The position numbers were made by a program, and so were the translations under genes. Below the pieces are notes generated by a model, which did no database searches, was not told the DNA's origin, and was given only the letters and a program-made list of their open reading frames with translations. A stretch of DNA of 58,256 bases from Streptomyces parvulus (GTDB taxonomy: Bacteria; Actinomycetota; Actinomycetes; Streptomycetales; Streptomycetaceae): contig NZ_BMRX01000024.1 in NCBI RefSeq assembly GCF_014648855.1, positions 1 to 58,256 of the forward strand, given 5' to 3'. Positions 33,385-41,695 of the stretch are shown here, one piece after another (the first letter of the stretch is position 1; the number at the start of each line of letters is the position of its first letter).

Positions 33385-33407
33385 CGCCGGCGGGAACCCC
33401 GCCGGCG
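33385..33407. terminator. Strong hairpin terminator, possibly bidirectional
   Basis: CGCCGGCGGG (33385-33394) pairs exactly with CCCGCCGGCG (33398-33407) over a three-base loop, 14 bp after the ADH stop and upstream of the convergent DUF6009 gene. Confidence 0.72.
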
Positions 33408-33529
33408 TGGTCCCGCATGACCGGCGGCCCGAGCACTGACAAGGGGGTGGGTTCCCGAGCACGTCCCCGGCCGTTCGGCCACACGACCACGAGATCTGGC
33501 CCCGCTCGCCCAGCGGGGCCGCCGACCCG

Positions 33530-33931
33530 TCACAACGGCAGTGTTATCCCCAGCTGCCGCATCGCGCTGGAGGGTGGGCCGCCCTCGGAGCGCTCGGTCT
33601 TGTAGCCCTTGACACGCGCGTCCAACGTCCGAGGGTCGACCGCCTCGGCGGGAGCACTCTTCGCGTACAAGCCATCCGGTTGGCTGTCCCGGTCGTGAGG
33701 CAGAAGCCAGAAGACACGTCGTCGGAACGTGCCGGATGCGCGAGAGGCCTTCGCGGTGGTGTTGAGGAGGGCGTAACCCACCATGCGTCCATCACGGTGG
33801 TAGGGCGGTTTTCCCTTGCGGGTGGGCAGCCTGTCCAGACTCTGGCGGACGTAGTCGAGAGACTCCACGTCCTCCAGCCAGACCAGCTGCGTCTCGTGGC
33901 TGATCTCGTCCTCGGTGATCAGGGAGCTCAT
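33530..33931 (-). CDS. DUF6009-like protein of a mobile element
   Basis: 133 residues; start ATG overlaps the stop of the primase-helicase gene by four bases (ATGA), so it is coupled to it. The pattern (LITEDEISHETQLVWLED, LDYVRQSLDRLPTRKGKPPYHRDGRMVGYALL, RRRVFWLLPHDRDSQPDGLYA, GYKTERSEGGPP) is that of DUF6009 family proteins found in Streptomyces integrative elements and plasmids. Function unknown. Family recognition is from memory and would need a profile search. Confidence 0.6.
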   Translation of the reverse strand: MSSLITEDEISHETQLVWLEDVESLDYVRQSLDRLPTRKGKPPYHRDGRMVGYALLNTTAKASRASGTFRRRVFWLLPHDRDSQPDGLYAKSAPAEAVDPRTLDARVKGYKTERSEGGPPSSAMRQLGITLPL

Positions 33932-35454
33932 GAGCCTGCAGCCCCTTCCGTGTCCGTGAGCAGGCCGATGCCCGGATAGTGCTTGCGCTGATTGGACAGG
34001 ATCATCTCCTTGGGGGATGCCAGCCCTACGAGTTCGCGAGTGCGGGCGGCGAAGGCCCTCGAGGTCATGACCGGTGCTCCCTCATTCTGGCACCAGGTCC
34101 TATAGGCGGCGTAGAGCGCCGTCTGCTCCGCTCGCAGTTCGGTGCCGAGCACGCAGGTCTCCTCGTAGAACCGGCCGGTGTGGTCTTCGGTCTCGGCGTA
34201 TGCGGTGGTGGCGATGCGGACGCGTTCCGGGCCGGTGAGGTCGGGGCTGCCCGTGAGATAACGCTGCGCACCGTCGATGAGCCAGCCCAGGATGCCGGCC
34301 CCTTCCTCGGTGACGAGGATGTCGGCAAGATTGTCGATCTTCCGGTGATCGGGTACCACCCTCTCGAAGGGGATCAGCCGCATGCGGCGCCAGAAGGCGA
34401 AGCCGCCGGTGCCCACTTCGGGACGGTGGTTGCCCAGCAGCCAGAGCTTGTGTGTCGGCTCGAAACTGAAGAAGTCCTGGCGCATCCGCCGGGCCTTGAT
34501 CCGGTCCCCGCCCGTCAGCAGCTTGACCCGCGCCTCATCGAACTTGTCACCCGGCTTGACTTCGGAGCACACGATGACGCGCCGCCCGTGCAGCTCGGCC
34601 AGATCGGTGGGGTGCCCCTCGTACGGCCGGGCCATGAGGAAGCCCGGAGGGGCCGCGTCGGCGTAGTCGCCGAGCAGCTTCATGAGCACGTCCAGGAGGA
34701 CTGACTTGCCGTTCTTGCCGGAACCGAAGAGAAACGGCAGGACCTGGCCGCCCACATCGCCCGTGAGCGAGTAGCCGAGCAGCAGTTGCAGGTAGTCGAT
34801 CATCTCCCGGCCCTCGGCGTCGTCGCCGAAGGTGTCGGTGAGGAACCGCCCCCAACGAGGCGTGACCGTGTGCAACGGCCCCACGGTGGTGGACCGGGAG
34901 TGGAAATCCTTGTTCGGTTCGGGGGCCTTGAGCAGCCCCGTACGCAGATCGACGATGCCGACGGGGGTGCACAACGCGTAATGATCCGCGTCGAGACGGG
35001 CGGCGTTGAGGACCATGCCGGGCGCCGACTTTGCCTGGGAGAGCATGGCGTTGATGCCGGTGGTGGAGAGAGCACGACGCCGGTGGCTCTGCAGGGCGTT
35101 CGTGGTGAAGATACCGCGGGGGTCATGGGTGGCGATGCTCTCCGCCAGATCACCCGCAGCCCAGAGAACGGTGTCGTCCTCGTCCATCTGCCAACGCGTC
35201 GTGTCCCAGCGATACCAGCCGATCCCCGGCACGTGCCGGAAGTCGTTGGCGTACAGCTTGACGAACAGCTTGGCATTGCCGCGGTCGGACAACGTGTCGG
35301 GCAGCAGGCCGTCAGCTGTCGCCGCTCCGGCCGAGGACGTGGCAGCGTCGGCAGGCGTGGGGCGTGGTAGTGCGGCTGTGCCTTGAGCGCGAATCTGAGC
35401 GGCTACGGCTTCGGCATCGAACTCGGAGAGCGACTCCGGGCGCGGCGCCGTCAT
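33928..35454 (-). CDS. Phage/plasmid P4-type primase-helicase (D5-N like)
   Basis: 508 residues from ATG 35454 with GGGAGG seven bases upstream. The N-terminal D5-type domain (LSDRGNAKLFVKLYANDFRHVPGIGWYRWDTTRWQMDED) is followed by an SF3 helicase with Walker A GSGKNGKSVLLDVL, Walker B-like VIVCSEVKPGD and sensor region LWLLGNHRPEV. Such proteins replicate phages, P4-like satellites and actinomycete integrative elements. No integrase, excisionase, att site or TraB-type translocase is visible in the window, so this looks like a fragment of an element. Codon use is similar to the host's. Confidence 0.88.
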   Translation of the reverse strand: MTAPRPESLSEFDAEAVAAQIRAQGTAALPRPTPADAATSSAGAATADGLLPDTLSDRGNAKLFVKLYANDFRHVPGIGWYRWDTTRWQMDEDDTVLWAAGDLAESIATHDPRGIFTTNALQSHRRRALSTTGINAMLSQAKSAPGMVLNAARLDADHYALCTPVGIVDLRTGLLKAPEPNKDFHSRSTTVGPLHTVTPRWGRFLTDTFGDDAEGREMIDYLQLLLGYSLTGDVGGQVLPFLFGSGKNGKSVLLDVLMKLLGDYADAAPPGFLMARPYEGHPTDLAELHGRRVIVCSEVKPGDKFDEARVKLLTGGDRIKARRMRQDFFSFEPTHKLWLLGNHRPEVGTGGFAFWRRMRLIPFERVVPDHRKIDNLADILVTEEGAGILGWLIDGAQRYLTGSPDLTGPERVRIATTAYAETEDHTGRFYEETCVLGTELRAEQTALYAAYRTWCQNEGAPVMTSRAFAARTRELVGLASPKEMILSNQRKHYPGIGLLTDTEGAAGS

Positions 35455-35990
35455 GGGCGCCTCCCATGGTTGTGAAGCGGACGTTTGAAACGTGCGGTGA
35501 GACCGCCGCACCTATTCTGCTCGATGCGGCTCCCCTGGCCCGCCCACACCCCGTGGTGTGTGGTGCCGTCCGCACATGGCTGCGCCAGGTGTGCGTCGAC
35601 AGCCGCGGTCACGGCCAGGTCAGCGATTGGGTGGCCTGGATCGCGCTCGCCTGAGTCACTGCGAAGCCGCAGCTCAGCAGGCATCCTTCCCCCCAATCAG
35701 CGACCGAAGCGACCCAATTATGAACATAGCCTAGCGAATGTGGCCAGTGAGGTCGTGGAGCCGCTGCGCCGACCTGCGGATGTGTGTCGGTGCATGTTGC
35801 CGGCAGACCGCCGTGACCGACGGAGCGGGGAAGCGGCTGGACGCGCACAGAGCTCGACCAGCAACGACCGACGTGACTGCCAGCTTCCCACATATGAAAC
35901 CCACACACATATCACCGTGCCCAGTCTCTGCGTCGAGCCCGTTCAGCAGCCAGGTGTCTCCGACGTCATTGCCGCGCACCGCGACCGTCC
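35455..35990. other. Island flank, no intact gene seen
   Basis: About 540 bp upstream of the primase-helicase. The frames are short; a minus-strand frame (35451-35696) ending in a Cys/Arg-rich segment continues the helicase region but has no recognisable family. The sequence is slightly less GC-rich around 35700-35950. Confidence 0.3.
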
Positions 35991-36185
35991 CGCCAGGACA
36001 CCGACGCCATTGACAATCTCGGCGGCTGGCTGACTACGGTGGTCGGCCACATCAGTTCTCCACCCGAGGTGGAGTTCACGTCCACGTCCCCGGCGGACGG
36101 TTCATCACGATCGGGGCCACCGAGGTCGCCGGCCACGTCACCGAGATCACCGCCGTGGTGGACCCGTCGAGACTCGCGCATTCCT
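35991..36185 (+). pseudogene. Relic of a SigJ/ECF41 sigma-factor gene
   Basis: The first 75 bases read RQDTDAIDNLGGWLTTVVGHIS, almost the same DNA as the region-2 part of the intact ECF41 gene at 40071-40946. It then jumps to PPEVEFT and, in another frame, VHVPGGRFITIGATEVAG, then to HVTEITAVVDPSRLAH, each matching successive C-terminal pieces of the same gene. So two internal deletions (about 390 and 130 bp in the intact copy) and at least two single-base deletions have destroyed it. The relic is in the opposite orientation to the intact copy. Confidence 0.85.
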
Positions 36186-36295
36186 GGCAGATGGGCTCAG
36201 TCCAACGCAGTTTGCTGCCCCCTTCCCCCCACGCGGCGATATGACGGCAGGAGAACTCGGCGGTCGGCCGGTGGTTTGGCGTTGCGGGCGCGGCG

Positions 36296-36585
36296 GGCGG
36301 CCGCTTCCGGCGGCTGGCCCGGGTCTGGGCCGACGGCGGCTACACCGGCCACCTCACCGACTGGCCAGCCAGCACCTCGGCCTCGTCATCTACATCGTCC
36401 GCCGCAGTGAGGACGTCCGGGGCTTCCAGGCCCTTCCCCGCCGCTGGGTCGTTGAGCGGTCCTTTGCGTGGTTGCTGCGCAGCCGTCGCCTGGTCAGGGA
36501 CTACGAACGGCGCACCGAGACGAGCGAAGCTGTCATCCGCTGGTCGATGATCGCCCTGATGAGCCGCCGCCTAGCCGCACGATCT
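36296..36585 (+). pseudogene. C-terminal remnant of an IS5-family transposase
   Basis: One frame reads RRLARVWADGGYTGHLTDW; after a frameshift near 36365 another frame reads LGLVIYIVRRSEDVRGFQALPRRWVVERSFAWLLRSRRLVRDYERRTETSEAVIRWSMI-type text (given here in pieces: YIVRRSEDVRGF, RRWVVERSFAWLLRSRRL, RWSMIALMSRRLA). These are the last third of an IS5/IS1647-like DDE transposase, with the terminal E in WVVERSFAW. The N-terminal part is missing and the frame is broken, so it is inactive. Confidence 0.82.
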
Positions 36586-36992
36586 CGTCGGCCTGCAGTC
36601 CTGACGCCAGGGTGAACTGGCCGAGGCACTGTCCCAGCCCAGCACCACGGCCGCCCGGCACCCAGCCCGTCATTCCCAGCCTCGGCAGCGGCTGCCATCA
36701 TCGCCTGGTAGTCCACGGACAGGTCTTCGACCCCGGCCGCGTTCTGGCGATGCGGCACCGCACGGCGCGGGCCCACCGGCTTCCTCGGCGACAGGCCAAC
36801 GACTGTCCCGGCCTGCTGTTCCTCCTCGGCGAGCGCTTCCAGATACTGCTCGAGGCCGATCGTCCGAAGCATGAGAACCTCCTCGGCATCCACCAAGTCA
36901 GCCCGCAGCCGCTTCAGTTCGGCTTCGAGCTCATCCACCCGCACGGCTGCGGCCTTCCGCCGCGTTTCCAGGAGCGCCCGGATCAACGGCAT
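36501..36992 (-). CDS. Coiled-coil protein, probably partial or decayed
   Basis: Up to 163 residues starting MPLIRALLETRRKAAAVRV. Residues 10-70 form a charged coiled coil (VDELEAELKRLRADLVDAEEVLMLRTIGLEQYLEALAEEEQ). The last part (from about residue 130, APR-rich) is antisense to the transposase remnant, so the true 3' end is unclear. Similar small coiled-coil proteins accompany mobile elements in streptomycetes as far as I recall, but I do not recognise a named family. Confidence 0.35.
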   Translation of the reverse strand: MPLIRALLETRRKAAAVRVDELEAELKRLRADLVDAEEVLMLRTIGLEQYLEALAEEEQQAGTVVGLSPRKPVGPRRAVPHRQNAAGVEDLSVDYQAMMAAAAEAGNDGLGAGRPWCWAGTVPRPVHPGVRTAGRRDRAARRRLIRAIIDQRMTASLVSVRRS

Positions 36993-37208
36993 CCGTCGCC
37001 CCCACCGACTCGATCAGCAACGAGTCGAGGCTCCCGCCACAGCCGCAATCTCATGCCTGACCAGCGGAATCCGCACACGGCATTCGGAAAGAGAACGGCC
37101 TCTAAGCGACAGCTGCTCCGCTGAGACTCCTGTCCAACGTGCAGCCTCTGCTGTGCGTAGGAGATCGTCTGAACTGGCTTGATTACTGTGCTGGCGGTCG
37201 TGATGGCA

Positions 37209-37320
37209 ATGATGGGGCGTCTGGTGCCGGACGGGCTGTGGGAGTTGTTTTCAGCAGGTGGTCCCGGCCGCGCGGGCGCGGCCGCAGGGCGGCGGCCGAA
37301 CCCCGGCTCCCGGCTCACGG
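37209..37320 (+). pseudogene. N-terminal remnant of an IS5-family transposase
   Basis: Begins with two ATGs, then GRLVPDGLWELF, the usual start of IS5-like transposases (GRLVPDELWELFxxVVP). After a frameshift the next frame gives QQVVPAARARPQGGGR, the expected continuation. The reading then dissolves. Since the C-terminal remnant at 36.3 kb lies upstream on the same strand, these come from two different insertion events or a rearranged one. Confidence 0.65.
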
Positions 37321-37325
37321 CTGAG

Positions 37326-37345
37326 CACCCCCGTTTGTGGGGGTG
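37326..37345. terminator. GC hairpin before the DHFR-like gene
   Basis: CACCCCC (37326-37332) and GGGGGTG (37339-37345) pair perfectly over six bases. It lies 100 bp before the DHFR-like gene at the edge of the mobile remnant; terminator or 5' structure. Confidence 0.4.
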
Positions 37346-37445
37346 GCGGTGTGGCTGTGGTTGGGCTGCCTCGCGGCCGGCCGATGAGTTCCGGGCGCCC
37401 TCACGGTCATGCCCGAGGAAGTGCTCCACCACCCTGGGAGATCGG

Positions 37446-38045
37446 ATGAGCACCGTAGTGATGCACAACGTCGTGTCCCTGGACGGCTTCATCGCCGACG
37501 CGGACGACCAGGTCGGGCCGCTCTTCGACTGGTACTCCAACGGCGACCAGGAGATCGACACCGTCGTCACCAGCACGGTGTCGAAGGAGTCGGCCCACTA
37601 CGTGCAGTCGATGATGGCGGGCGTCGGCGCGCTGGTGGTCGGACGGCACGTCTTCGACATGACCAACGGCTGGGAGGGGCAGCCCCTGACCGGCGACCAC
37701 GTCGTCGTCGTGTCACACCGGCCGAAGCCCGCCGACTGGCACCCGCAGGCGCCCTTCCACTTCGTCGACGACGTGGCCGACGCCGTCCGCAGGGCCGGAG
37801 AGCTGGCCGGGGAGCGCAACGTGGCGATCGCGGCCGGCAACGTCGGCGGCCAGGCCTTCGCCCTGGGCCTGGTGGACGAAGTGGCGATGGACGTCGTGCC
37901 GGTGGTCGTCGGCACCGGCAAGCGGTACTTCGGCTCCGTCGACGCCCAGCACCTGCTGGAAGGCCCGCACACGGTCATCCAGGGCCGCCGGGTCCTGCAC
38001 CTGCGCTACGGCGTCCGCCGGCAGCCGGCGGCGGACGGCCGCTAA
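37446..38045 (+). CDS. Dihydrofolate-reductase-like (RibD C-terminal domain) protein
   Basis: 199 residues from ATG with GGGAGA upstream. The pattern MSTVVMHNVVSLDGFIADADDQVGPLFDW, then AGVGALVVGRHVFDMTNGWEGQPLTGDHVVVVSHRP and FALGLVDEVAMDVVPVVVGTGKRYFGS belongs to the RibD-C/DHFR-fold family common in streptomycetes. These bind NADPH; substrates are unknown. The start lies just beyond the IS remnant, which could have supplied a new upstream region. Confidence 0.88.
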   Translation: MSTVVMHNVVSLDGFIADADDQVGPLFDWYSNGDQEIDTVVTSTVSKESAHYVQSMMAGVGALVVGRHVFDMTNGWEGQPLTGDHVVVVSHRPKPADWHPQAPFHFVDDVADAVRRAGELAGERNVAIAAGNVGGQAFALGLVDEVAMDVVPVVVGTGKRYFGSVDAQHLLEGPHTVIQGRRVLHLRYGVRRQPAADGR

Positions 38046-38706
38046 CCCGCTCCCGTAAAGCGCAGGGCGGAGTGGCCGGAGCGGTGTGAGGGGGTCACGC
38101 GCTTGAGGCCGACGCAGAGGGTGGAGTTCAGCAAGGGCCAGCAGCCGGGCGCAACGGGCTAGGGTCAGCCGGCGCGCGGCGCCCTACCCCTCGCTGCACG
38201 GCCTTCGTCGCAGTACTCGCGCAGCGGGGAGTGCGCGCCGCGGCCGTGCTTGTGGGCGGTCGGCGGCGCGCGGGGCCTCGCTCATCGCCGGGGCAGGTGC
38301 GGGCGGAGGTGTCCGGGTCCGTTACGGGCGGCAAAGGGCTGGTCATGGCAATTCCTCTTCTCGGCGGCCGGTACCGACCGCCTCGAACGCAGAATAGAAC
38401 GAACGCCTCGGGGGCCTAAGCGCTTCCTCTTTTTCGCCATCGGGCCAGCACCAAGACGTGCAGAACTTACCGACGTTCCGACTTTGGATGCAGCGCGCGC
38501 CCCCGGCGTACACCCCGTTCACCCGTGTAATAGAGCAGGGAACCGCTTGGCGACTGGGAAGATCATCGTGCGCGGCGTGCGCGTCTCCGGTGAGCGCGAC
38601 TCTGCCCCGCTTGGGTGTCCCGGCCTGCCTTCGTGCTCCCGATTGGTGCGGATGAGGCTATGGGTGGTGCCCTGTTTCTGCCGCACTAGTCGAGACGGAA
38701 CTTGAC
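38046..38706. other. Intergenic region of 660 bp, nothing recognised
   Basis: Open frames here have no ribosome binding site and no family resemblance. Toward the right the sequence is less GC-rich (around 38360-38700), which continues into the ketosynthase gene and may mark acquired DNA. A long untranslated leader or unrecognised RNA cannot be excluded. Confidence 0.35.
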
Positions 38707-39972
38707 ATGTCTTCAGTGTCATTGGTCGATCACAGAGGCCGGCCTCGCGTAGCGGTGACGGGGCTGGGGCTCGTCACACCGGCCGGAGACGTCCCGGACA
38801 TCAACTGGAAGCAGTTGCTCTATGGTGAGAGCCTCGCTGACAGGCTCGGCCGGTTCGATCCCCGTATTGTCGGCAAGGACCACCTGGCTGCCTGCGAGAT
38901 CAAAGACTTCGACGCGACGCCGTACATGTCTGCCAGAGACATCCGGCAGAGTGATCTTTTCGCCCAGTACGCGCTGGTGGCCGCCGTCAAAGCTCTTCAT
39001 CAGGCAGGGACTCCGTCGGACAAGGGCCGCGTGCACGCGGTGGTCTCGGCCTCGGCGGCCGCTGCGACGGAGTCGTGGTCGACTCAGCCGGCCGTCTTCC
39101 ACGGCGGCGGCCCGGCCCGCGTCGCGGCCATGACCATTCCCCTGCTGATGCCGAATGCCCCCGCTCAGCTGGTCGCCCGGCTTACCGGCCGCAATGGTCC
39201 CTGCCTCAGCGTCGGAACCTCTTCCGCATCGGGCACGACTGTGATCGGAGAAGGGGCCCGGCTCATCCGTGACGGCAGTTGTGACACAGTCCTGGCCGGG
39301 GCATCAGAGGCACCGATCGTTCCGGTGATGGTGGCAGGTCTGGCCCGGTTGGGGACTCTGAGTTCGAACGCCACCCCATCCCTGGCCTCTCGCCCCTTCG
39401 ACCTGAACCGAGACGGACTCGTTCTGAGTGAGGGCGCGGCATTCTTGCACCTTGAGCGCATGGACCACGCACTGTCTCGCGGCGCGGAAGTCCTGGCAGA
39501 GATCAGCGGGTACGCGCAGACATGCGATGCCTATCACCTCACGGCCCCTCACCCCGGTGGTGTCGGCGCGGCAGCCTGCATTACCGCGGCTGTCAGGGAC
39601 GCCGGTCTCGCACCGGCCGATATCGGTTTCGTCAAGGCCCACGGAACGTCCACCAAGCTCAACGACCGCGCCGAGGCGACCGCCCTTCGGCTCGCCTTCC
39701 CTCAAGGTCCCCCACCCGTCACGGCGCCTAAGGGTGTTCTCGGTCATTCGCTTGGAGCCGCCGGTGCCATTGAGGCGGTCACGGCCGTGCTGGCGCTGCG
39801 GCACCGCACCATCCCACCGGTCGCCAACCACACCACCGCCGACCCAGAGGTCGACCTCGACATCGTCACCGAGCCCCGATCGATCCAACCGGCGCCCGTC
39901 CTGTGCAACTCCTTCGGCTTCGGTGGCCACAATGCCTGCCTGGTCCTCGCCCCACCCCCCAACTGCCGTTGA
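38707..39972 (+). CDS. Beta-ketoacyl synthase II-like protein with Ser in place of the catalytic Cys
   Basis: 421 residues. The thiolase-fold architecture is complete: N-terminal RVAVTGLGLVTPAG, the nucleophile elbow, His312 (KAHGTSTK), Lys342 and His347 (GHSLGAAGA), and the glycine-rich end NSFGFGGHNACLVLA. At the nucleophile position the expected TACxSG reads TSSASG, so residue 173 (codon TCC at 39223) is Ser, not Cys. Ser variants are not normal condensing enzymes; some homologues act as acyltransferases or decarboxylating/priming factors. No acyl carrier protein, reductase or other PKS gene is nearby. The ribosome binding site is weak (CGGAACTTGAC before ATG). Slightly lower third-position GC hints at transfer. 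Confidence 0.85.
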   Translation: MSSVSLVDHRGRPRVAVTGLGLVTPAGDVPDINWKQLLYGESLADRLGRFDPRIVGKDHLAACEIKDFDATPYMSARDIRQSDLFAQYALVAAVKALHQAGTPSDKGRVHAVVSASAAAATESWSTQPAVFHGGGPARVAAMTIPLLMPNAPAQLVARLTGRNGPCLSVGTSSASGTTVIGEGARLIRDGSCDTVLAGASEAPIVPVMVAGLARLGTLSSNATPSLASRPFDLNRDGLVLSEGAAFLHLERMDHALSRGAEVLAEISGYAQTCDAYHLTAPHPGGVGAAACITAAVRDAGLAPADIGFVKAHGTSTKLNDRAEATALRLAFPQGPPPVTAPKGVLGHSLGAAGAIEAVTAVLALRHRTIPPVANHTTADPEVDLDIVTEPRSIQPAPVLCNSFGFGGHNACLVLAPPPNCR

Positions 39973-40070
39973 GCGTGCGCGGCAGTGGCCGCAGGCCGCG
40001 GCCTCGCGCGTGGTCGCCGGTGTCGGCCTCATCCGCCGACAGACTCCTACGCAGCTTCATGCTCACTCAG

Positions 40071-40946
40071 TCACACCGGGTCGGGCAGGTCCATGAGCGC
40101 GAGCTCGGCCGGATCGACCACGGCGGTGATCTCGGTGATGCGGCCGTCGGCGACGGTGAAGGCGAGCAGGGACAGCGGGGTGCCTTCCTCGTTCCAGGCG
40201 ATGACGCCGGGTCGCCCGTTGACGGTCGCCGCATGTCCGTGTGCCGCGCCGCCGGCCACTCGGGCGCGGCTGGCGACCTCGGTGGCCCCGATCGTGACGA
40301 ACCGTCCGCCGGGGGTGTGGACGGTGAACTCCACCTCGGGGTGGAGAACTTCCAGCAGCCGCTCGAACCGGCCCTCGCGGGCCGCAGCCAAGAACGCCCC
40401 GACCACCTCGCGTTGCTGCTGTCGGTCGCTTGCCGAGTGCCGGACGGCCTGCACCTTCCGGCGGGCGCGACTGGTGAGCATCTTGATCGCGTCGGTGGAC
40501 CTGCCGAGGATGGTGCCGATCTCCCCGTGGGGCACGGCGAACACGTCGTGCAGCACGAACGCCAGGCGCTCGTCGGGACGCAGCGAGTCCATGACCGTCA
40601 ACAGCGCCAGACCCACCGAGTCGCCCAGTGCCACAAGCTCTTCCGGAGTCGGACCATCGTCGAGCGTCACAGTGGATTCGGGCAGCTGGTTGTCGAGGGG
40701 GACTGTCGGGCGCGTACGGCCCGAGCGTAGGAGATCGAGGCTGATGCGGCCGACCACGGTGGTCAGCCAGCCGCCGAGATTGTCGATGGCGTTGGCGTCC
40801 TGGCGAGACAGACGCAGCCACGCCTCCTGGACCGCGTCGTCCGCGTCGGCGTGCGAGCCGAGCACTCGGTAGGCAACGGCTGTGAGCCGGGCGCGGTGTG
40901 CCTCGAAGGCCTCGGCGATCGGATCGGCGGGATGGGCGCCGGACAT
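40071..40946 (-). CDS. sigJ: ECF41-family sigma factor (SigJ type)
   Basis: 291 residues. Sigma region 2 (YRVLGSHADADDAVQEAWLRLSRQD, GGWLTTVVGRISLDLLR) and region 4 (LRPDERLAFVLHDVFAVPHGEIGTILGRSTDAIKMLTSRARRKV) are followed by a SnoaL/NTF2-like C-terminal domain (about 180-291), the hallmark of ECF41, where the domain acts as a built-in anti-sigma. The usual NPDKL-type motif near the end is replaced by DPAELALMDLPD. It is divergent from a carboxymuconolactone-decarboxylase gene, the known conserved partner and target. A decayed copy lies at 35991-36185. Confidence 0.92.
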   Translation of the reverse strand: MSGAHPADPIAEAFEAHRARLTAVAYRVLGSHADADDAVQEAWLRLSRQDANAIDNLGGWLTTVVGRISLDLLRSGRTRPTVPLDNQLPESTVTLDDGPTPEELVALGDSVGLALLTVMDSLRPDERLAFVLHDVFAVPHGEIGTILGRSTDAIKMLTSRARRKVQAVRHSASDRQQQREVVGAFLAAAREGRFERLLEVLHPEVEFTVHTPGGRFVTIGATEVASRARVAGGAAHGHAATVNGRPGVIAWNEEGTPLSLLAFTVADGRITEITAVVDPAELALMDLPDPV

Positions 40947-40948
40947 GG

Positions 40949-40975
40949 TGTTACCTCCCTGGAAGCTGCTCCGTC
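40949..40975 (+). promoter_or_regulatory. Candidate ECF41-dependent promoter
   Basis: TGTTACC (40949-40955), 16 bp, CGTC (40972-40975), close to the published ECF41 consensus (TGTCACA, 16 bp, CGTC), in the 87-bp gap before the plus-strand partner gene. Confidence 0.45.
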
Positions 40976-41033
40976 ATAGGGGTGACGGGCACCAGCCCCG
41001 CAAGGTAACCCCGACCAAGGAGAGCACCCTGCC

Positions 41034-41492
41034 ATGCAGAACCGACTGAAGAACAAGAACACCAACAACCCCGACGTGCGGAAGGCGGTCGGGCACCTGC
41101 AGAAGGCGATCGCCGCCGGCGGCGTCGACCCGAAGCTGCTCGCGCTGATCCACCTGCGCGCCAGCCAGATCAACAGCTGCTCGGCGTGCGTCTACGCCAG
41201 TGTCGCCGGGGGGAAGAAGGTCGGTAACACCGACGAGCGGCTGCATAACGTAGCGGCGTGGCGTGAGGCCCCGTTCTACACCGATGCGGAGCGCGCGGCA
41301 CTGGCGCTGGCCGAGGCCGCCACCCGGCTGCAGGACGGTGCGGAGGGTGTCACCGAGGAGATCTGGGAAGAGGTGCACGCCCATTTCACTGAGGAGCAGA
41401 TTGGCGCGATCAACCTGGAGATCGCGCTGACCAACTTCTTCAACAGGATCAACCGCACCATCAAGGAACCGGCCGGCCAGACCTGGGGCTGA
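41034..41492 (+). CDS. Carboxymuconolactone decarboxylase / AhpD-like protein (ECF41 partner)
   Basis: 152 residues from ATG with AAGGAGA upstream. The AhpD/CMD-fold shows LLALIHLRASQINSCSACVYASVAGGKK, with a CxxC pair (Cys49, Cys52). The His four residues after the second Cys in AhpD-type proteins is Ser56 here. The helix EAPFYTDAERAALALAEAATRL and the C-terminal IGAINLEIALTNFFNRINRT are typical. Partner of the divergent ECF41 sigma factor, probably a peroxidase-like or redox protein whose activity triggers or resolves the sigma response (from knowledge of the family). Confidence 0.9.
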   Translation: MQNRLKNKNTNNPDVRKAVGHLQKAIAAGGVDPKLLALIHLRASQINSCSACVYASVAGGKKVGNTDERLHNVAAWREAPFYTDAERAALALAEAATRLQDGAEGVTEEIWEEVHAHFTEEQIGAINLEIALTNFFNRINRTIKEPAGQTWG

Positions 41493-41695
41493 GCCCAGCT
41501 GGCTCTTACCCCTGACTGCGTAGTGGTGACTGAGCTCGTCGGGAGATCGGGGGCCCAGCTCCTTACCCCGGGGCCGCAGCCGGTCACCGAGTCGCAAATT
41601 CCCCACTACCCGAACCCTGACCGGCGACCAGGAGCTCGACGCGCGAGCTGCTCGCGGAAAGTGGACTGGTTCTCCTGTTGCGGGGCGAGTCCGGG

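Noticed and set aside
33372..33529. tRNA or att site at the edge of the mobile island
   Set aside because: No cloverleaf or direct repeat of the island ends could be found by eye.
38250..38705. 151-codon frame before the ketosynthase
   Set aside because: No ribosome binding site, no family, mixed Arg/Pro/Cys composition.
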